Shown one piece after another: positions 58,493 through 64,000 of a DNA stretch of 64,000 nt; within the stretch, counting starts at the first letter, position 1, and the number at the start of each line of letters is the position of its first letter. A model generated the notes under the pieces. That model searched no databases. It saw nothing but the letters and a program-made list of their open reading frames with translations, and had not been told where the DNA came from. This stretch comes from Nakamurella sp. A5-74. GTDB lineage: Bacteria; Actinomycetota; Actinomycetes; Mycobacteriales; Nakamurellaceae. The stretch spans positions 3,162,001-3,226,000 of the forward strand of contig NZ_CP159218.1 of NCBI RefSeq assembly GCF_040438885.1, in the 5' to 3' direction. The position numbers were made by a program, and so were the translations under genes.

Positions 58493-59829
58493 TTGCCCGC
58501 GCTCTCGACGTTTCCGGTGATCTCCTTCTGCAGCGCGGCGACGGCGGTCGGAACGTCGACCTCACCGGCGGCGAGCGCCGACATCTGTTCCACCAACGAG
58601 GTGGCGGATGCGCTGAACGCCGGGCTGGACACCGTGGCGAAGTCCTCCGTCGGTGTCTTGGCGACATCGGCGAGGAAGGCGTTCATGTCGTCGCCGCGCT
58701 CCGGGTAAGTCACACCGGACTCGACGAGATCGCGGCGGGTCGGCAGCCAACCGGCCACCGGATCGATCTGCGCCTGCTGTTCCTTCGAGTTCATGAACTG
58801 GAGGAAATGTGCTGCCAGCGCCGGGTTCTTGCCGCCCTGGAAGGCGACCATGTACTTGCCGCCCGGGAATCCGCCGCAGGTCTCCTCGCACGGGTTCGGC
58901 ACGGCGGCCCAGCCGAACTTCGCCGACGAGTTGAACTGCGCGACCTGCCAGTTGCCGGAGATGTAGACCGGCACGGCTCCGGCCAGGAACATGTCGTTGG
59001 CGCCCTTGTAACGGCTGCCGGATTCGAGCCAGAAGTCTTTCTGGACGGTGCCGTCCTGCATCAGGCCGGACAGCAGACCGAGCGCCTTCTCGGTCTTGGC
59101 GGTGTCCAGCGCCTGCTTGCCGTCGGGGCCGATCATCCGGGTGCCGAACTGGCTCAGCACCGTGCTCAGCCGGTGACCCGACTTGTCGATCGCGATCGCG
59201 GACTCCATCTTGTTGGCCGCCTGCACCTTCTTCGCATCGGCGACCATCGTCTCCCAGGTCCACGGCTTGTCGGCGGTGGGCAGCGCGACGCCTGCCTTGG
59301 TGAAGGCATCGGTGTTGACGAGCGGCCCATTCATCGTCAGATCACTCGGCACCGCCACCATCGCACCCGCCGCATTCTTCGATGCGGCGGCTGAGCCCTC
59401 GATGAACTCGCCGGCGAAGGCCGACCCGACGTACGGATCGAGTGCCACGAGCTGGTCATCGTACGGATGCCAGTCGGCGACCCTGGCCACATCCGGCGAA
59501 TCGCCGCCGGAGAGCCTGGCCTGCAACGACTTCTCCAGGTCGGCGAACGGCACGATCTGCAGGTTTACCTTGGCGCCGGTGTCCGACTCGAACGCGGCGA
59601 TGGCCGTCCTGGTGGCCTTCTCGTCGGGACCGTCGGTGAAGTACACGTAGGTGAGGGTCTGCCCGGCGAAGCTCTTCGGGTCGACGCTCGAAGGCGCTAC
59701 GGAGGACGCCGGGGCGGCAGCGGACTGCGATCCGCTGACCACCTCACCCGGCGAACAGGCAGCAAGCACCAGCGCTCCCGCGGCCAGACCCAGGATCGGA
59801 CGGAGACGGTGTCGGAGTGGAGATCGCAT
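58489..59829 (-). CDS. Extracellular solute-binding lipoprotein (CUT1)
   Basis: 446 residues. Signal peptide with the lipobox Leu-Val-Leu-Ala-Ala-Cys (Cys25), then an extracellular solute-binding protein family 1 fold: Thr-Tyr-Val-Tyr-Phe-Thr-Asp-Gly-Pro-Asp-Glu-Lys, Asp-Ser-Pro-Asp-Val-Ala-Arg-Val, Trp-Thr-Trp-Glu-Thr-Met, and Tyr-Ile-Ser-Gly-Asn-Trp-Gln-Val-Ala. It is the first gene of the importer operon and captures the sugar, most likely an unsaturated uronate oligomer given the GH105 and Kdu genes. It is divergent from kduI over a 240-bp control region with the inverted repeat. Confidence 0.95.
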   Translation of the reverse strand: MRSPLRHRLRPILGLAAGALVLAACSPGEVVSGSQSAAAPASSVAPSSVDPKSFAGQTLTYVYFTDGPDEKATRTAIAAFESDTGAKVNLQIVPFADLEKSLQARLSGGDSPDVARVADWHPYDDQLVALDPYVGSAFAGEFIEGSAAASKNAAGAMVAVPSDLTMNGPLVNTDAFTKAGVALPTADKPWTWETMVADAKKVQAANKMESAIAIDKSGHRLSTVLSQFGTRMIGPDGKQALDTAKTEKALGLLSGLMQDGTVQKDFWLESGSRYKGANDMFLAGAVPVYISGNWQVAQFNSSAKFGWAAVPNPCEETCGGFPGGKYMVAFQGGKNPALAAHFLQFMNSKEQQAQIDPVAGWLPTRRDLVESGVTYPERGDDMNAFLADVAKTPTEDFATVSSPAFSASATSLVEQMSALAAGEVDVPTAVAALQKEITGNVESAGK

Positions 59830-59904
59830 CAGCTGCAGGACCTTTCGACTCCGAGATCGATGCGTCCCGACCCCATCGTGCGGGTCGACCTCGGCGTGAC
59901 ACCG

Positions 59905-59954
59905 ATGCTAGGGTTCGTCCCGTCATAAGGGAACACCATCCCGCCTGACGGGAC
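59905..59954. promoter_or_regulatory. Operator between the importer and kdu operons
   Basis: GTCCCGTCA (59917-59925) and TGACGGGAC (59946-59954) are a perfect 9-bp inverted repeat 20 bases apart. TAGCAT (59905-59910, minus strand) is a good -10 for the importer operon, so the site would cover that promoter. It is a candidate binding site for the IclR regulator encoded at 61734. Confidence 0.7.
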
Positions 59955-60069
59955 AATGAACACTGGGGTTTCGCTCGCCGTCCAGCCCGGACCACCAGGT
60001 CCGCCACGCATGCGGACGACCACGACCCACGCCGGGCAGTCCTGCGGCGGCATCGAAAGGGGATCGACG

Positions 60070-60945
60070 ATGACCTCGGACGCAACCGGAGCCACTGCCG
60101 CACCCGGAGCCGCCGGCTCCGACGTGACGACGGAAGTCAGGCTGACCACCCATCCGGACGACATGGACACGCTGTCTCCCGCGGCTCTCCGAGCACGGGT
60201 GCTCGTCGACGATCTGTTCGTGCCCGGGGAGCTGAAGTTCGTGCTCTCGCACCACGACCGGATTCTGATCGGCGGTGCGATGCCCGCCGGTGGCAGCCTG
60301 GAAGTCACTGCGCCGCAGGAGATCAAGGCCCAGCACCTGTGTGACCGGCGGGAGCTCGGGGTGGTCTGCCTGGCGGGATCCGGCACTGTCACCGCCGATG
60401 ACGACGAGCTGCCCATGGCGCCGGAGTCGATCGCCTACCTCGGTCAGGGCACCCGCCGGGTCACCCTCTCCGGTGATGCCGTCTTCTACCTGGTCTCGGC
60501 ACCGGCGCACCGCCGGCACCCGACCGTGGTCCGCACCCGGGACGAGGCGGAGGCCGTGCCCGTCGGCGACGCCGGGAAGGCCGGTGCCAGGACCATCCGC
60601 AAGTACGTACACCAGGACGGCATCGCCTCCTGTGAGTTGGCGCTGGGGATCACCACACTCGAACCAGGCAGCGTGTGGAACACCATGCCCTGCCACACCC
60701 ATGACCGCAGGACGGAGGTCTACCTCTACTTCGACCTGCCCGCCGACGAACGGGTGGTACACCTGTGCGGCCGGCCGGACAACACCCGCAGCGTGATCGT
60801 CGCGGACCGGCAGGCAGTGATCAACCCGCCGTGGTCGGTGCACTTCGGTGCCGGTACCGCGCCGTACAAGTTCATCTGGTCGACGGCCGGGGAGAACCTT
60901 GCCTACGACGACATGGACTCGGTCGCGACTGCCGAGCTGCGCTGA
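60070..60945 (+). CDS. kduI: 5-dehydro-4-deoxy-D-glucuronate isomerase
   Basis: 291 residues from MTSDATGATA, with AAAGGGG ahead. KduI converts 5-keto-4-deoxyuronate, the GH105 product, to 3-deoxy-D-glycero-2,5-hexodiulosonate. Double cupin fold; the zinc ligands are in Cys-His-Thr-His-x5-Glu (about 214-221), with the last His in Trp-Ser-Val-His (about 257). Gly-Gly-Ala-Met-Pro-Ala-Gly-Gly and Asp-Arg-Arg-Glu-Leu-Gly-Val-Val are also conserved. It is the first gene of kduI-kduD-iclR, divergent from the importer. The 20-residue Ala/Thr-rich lead is extra. Confidence 0.96.
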   Translation: MTSDATGATAAPGAAGSDVTTEVRLTTHPDDMDTLSPAALRARVLVDDLFVPGELKFVLSHHDRILIGGAMPAGGSLEVTAPQEIKAQHLCDRRELGVVCLAGSGTVTADDDELPMAPESIAYLGQGTRRVTLSGDAVFYLVSAPAHRRHPTVVRTRDEAEAVPVGDAGKAGARTIRKYVHQDGIASCELALGITTLEPGSVWNTMPCHTHDRRTEVYLYFDLPADERVVHLCGRPDNTRSVIVADRQAVINPPWSVHFGAGTAPYKFIWSTAGENLAYDDMDSVATAELR

Positions 60946-60948
60946 TCG

Positions 60949-61737
60949 ATGGCCCAGCTCGCGGCGGATCAGCCCTGGTTGACCCAACAGTTCGGTCTCA
61001 GCGGTCGCACCGCGCTGGTCACCGGCGCCCGCACCGGCATCGGTCGTGCGTGCGCGGTGGCCTTGGCCGCCGCCGGCGCCGATCTGGTGCTCTGGGCCAG
61101 GGACGCGACCGATCTCACCGATCTGGTGCACGAGATCCGCGGTCTGGGCCGCGAGGCACACCCGGTCGGCTGCGATCTGGAGGACATCGACGCCGTCGCC
61201 GAGCTGGCCGCCGGCCTGGCCGCAGAGAACAGCATCGACGTGCTGGTCAACAATGCCGGGATCATCCACCGGGAGCCCGCGGAACAGGTTTCGTTCGCCG
61301 ATTGGCGGCGCGTGCTGTCGGTCGATCTCGATGCGCTGTTCCTGATCACCCAGGCGGTCGGCGGCCCGATGGTCGAACGGGGCAGCGGCAGGATCATCTC
61401 GATCGCGTCGCTGCTGAGCTTCCAGGGCGGGGTCGGAGTGTCCTCCTATGCGGCCGCCAAGCACGGCGTCGCCGGTCTGACCAAGGCGTTGGCCAACGAG
61501 TGGGGCCCACACGGCGTGACCGTGAACGCCGTCGCTCCCGGCTACGTCGCCACCAACAACACGGCAGCGCTGCGCGCCGATCCGGTGCGGGAACCGCAAC
61601 TACGCGACCGGATCCCGCTCGGCGAGTGGGCCACCCCCCAGGACATCGCGCCGTCCGTGGTGTTCCTCGCGTCGCGCGCAGCGCGGTACCTCAACGGACA
61701 GGTGATCGCGATCGACGGCGGTTGGCTGTCACGATGA
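60949..61737 (+). CDS. kduD: 2-dehydro-3-deoxy-D-gluconate 5-dehydrogenase
   Basis: 262 residues. SDR enzyme that reduces the KduI product to 2-keto-3-deoxygluconate with NAD(P)H. Thr-Gly-Ala-Arg-Thr-Gly-Ile-Gly (about residue 24) binds the cofactor, Asn-Asn-Ala-Gly-Ile-Ile-His-Arg is the KduD-typical segment, catalytic Ser in Ser-Ile-Ala-Ser-Leu-Leu (about 146), Tyr-x3-Lys as Tyr-Ala-Ala-Ala-Lys (about 166-170), and Pro-Gly-Tyr-Val-Ala-Thr-Asn-Asn-Thr near 200. It follows kduI by 3 bases and overlaps iclR by 4. KdgK and KdgA, needed next, are not in the window. Confidence 0.94.
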   Translation: MAQLAADQPWLTQQFGLSGRTALVTGARTGIGRACAVALAAAGADLVLWARDATDLTDLVHEIRGLGREAHPVGCDLEDIDAVAELAAGLAAENSIDVLVNNAGIIHREPAEQVSFADWRRVLSVDLDALFLITQAVGGPMVERGSGRIISIASLLSFQGGVGVSSYAAAKHGVAGLTKALANEWGPHGVTVNAVAPGYVATNNTAALRADPVREPQLRDRIPLGEWATPQDIAPSVVFLASRAARYLNGQVIAIDGGWLSR

Positions 61738-62543
61738 GGGGTGTGCAGCCGACCGTGACCCCGGCATCCCCGTCCGATCCGGGCCGGGCGGCGGCGCCGA
61801 GCGCGATCGGCAAGATGACCTCCGTGATCGAAGCACTGGCCGACAACCGGCGGGTCGTGGAGATCTGTGCGGCGACCTCGCTGACCTCCTCGACCGTCCA
61901 CCGGATCCTGCAGGAGCTCGTCCAGCTCGGTTGGGCTCGGGAGGACGACGACCGCGGGTACTCCCTCGGGCCACGGGTACTGGCCATCGCCGGGCGGGTA
62001 CCGCAGGAGTCGGCCGTCGTGCGCGCTGCGAAGGGCGCGCTCCAGCTGCTCAACAGCCAGACCGGGCACGCGGTCCACCTCGGATCGCGGCTCGGTGACG
62101 AGATCGTCTATCTCGACAAGCTCGAGGGGAGCCGGTCGTACCACATGCGCTCCCGGATCGGCGTCGTCGTGCCGATCCACACCACCGGGATCGGCAAGGC
62201 CATGCTCGCCCACTGCGACGACGACGAGGTGACAGCCCTGCTGGAGCGGACCGGAATGGCTGCACGCACCGAGTACTCGATCATCGACACACCGGCGTTC
62301 CTCACCGAACTGGCCGCGACCCGGCAACGGGGCTACGCCGAGGACCTCGAGGAGAACGAGCTGCACACGCGCTGCGTGGCGGCCGCGATCCTGAACCACC
62401 GAGGGCTCCCCGTCGCCGGGATCTCCGTCTCCGCGTTGGATTTCGACCTCGACCGCGGGCGGATGCGAGTTCTCGGGCCGTTGGTCGCGGCGGCAGCCGG
62501 TACCGTCACCGCGGCTCTCGGTGGCGCCGCACCTGCCGACTGA
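61734..62543 (+). CDS. IclR family regulator of the uronate locus
   Basis: 269 residues from the ATG overlapping the kduD stop. Winged helix (about 25-85) with Val-Glu-Ile-Cys-Ala-Ala-Thr-Ser-Leu-Thr-Ser-Ser-Thr-Val-His-Arg-Ile-Leu; the IclR effector domain follows with Asp-Lys-Leu-Glu-Gly-Ser, Ile-His-Thr-Thr-Gly-Ile-Gly-Lys-Ala-Met-Leu-Ala and Ile-Leu-Asn-His-Arg-Gly-Leu-Pro-Val-Ala-Gly-Ile-Ser-Val. Like KdgR it probably senses a keto-deoxy sugar acid and represses both operons through the inverted repeat at 59917-59954. Confidence 0.93.
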   Translation: MRGVQPTVTPASPSDPGRAAAPSAIGKMTSVIEALADNRRVVEICAATSLTSSTVHRILQELVQLGWAREDDDRGYSLGPRVLAIAGRVPQESAVVRAAKGALQLLNSQTGHAVHLGSRLGDEIVYLDKLEGSRSYHMRSRIGVVVPIHTTGIGKAMLAHCDDDEVTALLERTGMAARTEYSIIDTPAFLTELAATRQRGYAEDLEENELHTRCVAAAILNHRGLPVAGISVSALDFDLDRGRMRVLGPLVAAAAGTVTAALGGAAPAD

Positions 62544-62595
62544 GCTCCGGCGCCGATCCCGCCGGACACGGACGCCCGACCGGCCGGCCACCGAT

Positions 62596-63492
62596 TCAGC
62601 CGATGACCCGCCGCGCATTCCGCTGCTCGACGCGCCTGCCCCGCTCCTCGCGCAGTACCGTGATCACCAACCGCGGCAGCAGATCCCGGCTCCGTCGGAT
62701 CAGCCAGGGGGTACCCCGGACGATCAGCCACCACAGTCGCTCGCGCCGCGGCGGCGGGTCCGGGACCGGTGACATCACTGCCTGCATCCCGAACCCCCGC
62801 TCCCCCAACAACTCGGCCACCTGATCGGCGAGCAACCGGTGTCCGAGGGGGGAAGGATGGATGCGGTCGATGTGCAGGACCCGATCTCCCCCGACCTGCT
62901 GGACCCGAGTACTGTCGAGCACCAGCAATCCAGCCGCCGGTGAGACCCGCTGCACCGCAGCGAGAGTCACCGCTCGCACCAGGTCCATGCGGCGAGCCAG
63001 CACCCGCCGCACGATCGCCGGGGCCGGCAGGGCTCGTCCGACCGGCGGCGGCATCAGCAGCACCACGGTGCACCCGGTGGCGAGCAGCCGCCGCAGGGTC
63101 TGCTCGACGGCTGAGCCGACGTCGCGCGAGTCGAAGTCGCCGCGGAGCACGTCGTTCCCGCCGACCATCAGGGTCGCCACCGCCGGCTGCGACGCGATGG
63201 CCGCGTCGAGCTGGTCCGTGATCACCGTGTGCGCCCTGGCCCCGTTGGCGGCGAGGTTGACGAGCGTCCCGCCCAGCACGTGGGCCAGATGGACGGCCCA
63301 GCCCTGCTCGTCGACGTCACCCACGCCGACCGTCACGGAGTCCCCGAGTGCGACGATGCGCGGCCGCGACGGCGCGGCCGCCAGCGCGCACAGCCCCGGG
63401 GCCCGCAGCCGCCGATCGACGTCGCGCACGGGGACGGCGATGATCTCGACGTCCACGAGGGGCGCAGGCGACGGCGCGGTCGATGTGCTCAT
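62596..63492 (-). CDS. SGNH/GDSL hydrolase
   Basis: 298 residues from MSTSTAPSPA. SGNH fold: block I Ala-Leu-Gly-Asp-Ser-Val-Thr-Val-Gly (about residue 48; catalytic Ser), block II Gly in Leu-Ala-Ala-Asn-Gly-Ala-Arg, block III Gly-Gly-Asn-Asp (about 111), block V Asp-Arg-Ile-His-Pro-Ser (about 210). There is no signal peptide. It overlaps the glycosyltransferase gene by 4 bases, a pairing often seen in actinobacterial glycan or glycolipid gene sets, so it may remove acetyl or acyl groups from a glycan. It is convergent with iclR. Confidence 0.92.
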   Translation of the reverse strand: MSTSTAPSPAPLVDVEIIAVPVRDVDRRLRAPGLCALAAAPSRPRIVALGDSVTVGVGDVDEQGWAVHLAHVLGGTLVNLAANGARAHTVITDQLDAAIASQPAVATLMVGGNDVLRGDFDSRDVGSAVEQTLRRLLATGCTVVLLMPPPVGRALPAPAIVRRVLARRMDLVRAVTLAAVQRVSPAAGLLVLDSTRVQQVGGDRVLHIDRIHPSPLGHRLLADQVAELLGERGFGMQAVMSPVPDPPPRRERLWWLIVRGTPWLIRRSRDLLPRLVITVLREERGRRVEQRNARRVIG

Positions 63493-64000
63493 GCCCGCAG
63501 CTCCGACCCGATCCGGTGCACGCTGAGCATCTCGTCGATCGTGCGGGACCACGGGAACTGCTCGGCACGCGCCCGCGCTGCAGTCGAGCGGCCCGCGGCG
63601 GCGAGCGTGAGCACCGCGTCAGCGAATGACTCCGGGTCGCCGGAAGCGGCGCGACCGACGGCCGGGTCGTCGCCGATCACCTCGGGGAGTGCGGACGCGG
63701 CGTTCACCACCACCGGCGTGCCGGCCGCCAGGCACTCCAGCGCGGCCAGCCCGAACGTCTCGATCGGTCCCGGTGCCAGCGCGATGTCGGCCGCGCGTTG
63801 CCGGGCAGCGACCTCGGCACGGTCGGTGACGAATCCCAGGAACCGCACCGGATGCCCGGCAGCCAGGCGCTCGAGGCGCTGCCGCTGCGGACCGTCGCCC
63901 ACCACGGTCAGATGGGCATCGACGCCGCGCCGGCGCAGCACGATCAGCGCCCGCACTGCCAGCTCCACCTGCTTCTCGACCGACAACCTGCTGCAGACCA
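63489..64000 (-). CDS. GT4-type glycosyltransferase, C-terminal part
   Basis: Only the last 169 residues or so are inside the window; the gene enters from the right edge. The visible part is the donor-binding Rossmann half of a GT-B enzyme: Val-Cys-Ser-Arg-Leu-Ser-Val-Glu-Lys-Gln near the edge, Val-Val-Gly-Asp-Gly-Pro-Gln-Arg, Phe-Leu-Gly-Phe-Val, and the Glu-x7-Glu motif within Glu-Thr-Phe-Gly-Leu-Ala-Ala-Leu-Glu-Cys-Leu-Ala-Ala-Gly-Thr-Pro-Val. The sugar and acceptor cannot be told. The downstream SGNH hydrolase overlaps its stop. Confidence 0.9.
   Translation of the reverse strand, partial: VCSRLSVEKQVELAVRALIVLRRRGVDAHLTVVGDGPQRQRLERLAAGHPVRFLGFVTDRAEVAARQRAADIALAPGPIETFGLAALECLAAGTPVVVNAASALPEVIGDDPAVGRAASGDPESFADAVLTLAAAGRSTAARARAEQFPWSRTIDEMLSVHRIGSELRA

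Noticed and set aside
60765-61733. 323-residue upstream extension of the IclR gene
   Set aside because: It overlaps kduD in another frame; the ATG coupled to the kduD stop gives a normal-length IclR protein.

Overview
The window is high-GC actinobacterial DNA. It has dense short-spaced genes, many GTG and a few TTG starts, ATGA overlaps, mycobacterial-type SOS and PafBC promoter motifs, F420-type flavin oxidoreductases, and the actinobacteria-only gene sets DUF3046-recA-recX and pgsA-DUF881-SBP-DUF881-gcvH-garA-ftsR-bfn-merR. The content fits a Nakamurella, Frankia or Geodermatophilus-like lineage, but the sequence alone does not settle the genus. It is chromosomal housekeeping DNA. I see no phage, transposase, integrase, plasmid gene or CRISPR array.

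1-7 kb: the start of a membrane-anchored coiled-coil protein (RNase Y candidate), then recX and recA with a strong hairpin between them and two stacked DNA-damage promoters upstream of recA. DUF3046, a 34-residue membrane peptide, a membrane-anchored Hsp70-like protein with a duplicated Cys-rich ectodomain, and PspA follow. 7-16 kb: a divergent substrate-binding/VWA protein, an Eis-type acetyltransferase, a CE1758/CE1759 flavin monooxygenase and reductase pair, a hydrolase, a polytopic membrane protein and two linked secreted proteins.

16-24 kb: gcvP under a tandem glycine riboswitch, bracketed by two tandem-repeat arrays; then SRPBCC, DUF1206, an aspartate aminotransferase, and an adenosine-deaminase-like enzyme of the HVHHVGS type. 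24-34 kb: DUF2568, a MarR-MFS pair, and the conserved minus-strand cluster merR, bifunctional nuclease, ftsR, garA, (opposed F420 oxidoreductase), gcvH, DUF881, SBP, DUF881, pgsA. GcvP and GcvH are two of the four parts of the glycine cleavage system. GarA is the kinase-controlled FHA switch of central metabolism.

34-50 kb: pabB, a UDP-glucose pyrophosphorylase, a divergent Lrp-type regulator and alanine dehydrogenase, dinB with a perfect LexA box on its start, a stand-alone LigD-type polymerase, GNAT, acyl-CoA dehydrogenase, an ArsR-SulP pair, SDR, a VIT-type transporter, twin CrcB fluoride channel subunits and a zinc alcohol dehydrogenase. Three intergenic arrays of a related GAGCGACG-containing repeat lie at 45.9-49.9 kb.

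50-64 kb: tRNA-Pro(GGG) with a terminator, an esterase, an APH(6)-like kinase, then a uronate/pectin-fragment locus. It has GH105, a 916-residue protein of unknown family, a CUT1 ABC importer without an ATPase, and divergently kduI, kduD and an IclR regulator, with a perfect 9-bp inverted repeat between the two operons. The window ends in an SGNH hydrolase overlapping a GT4 glycosyltransferase cut by the right edge.
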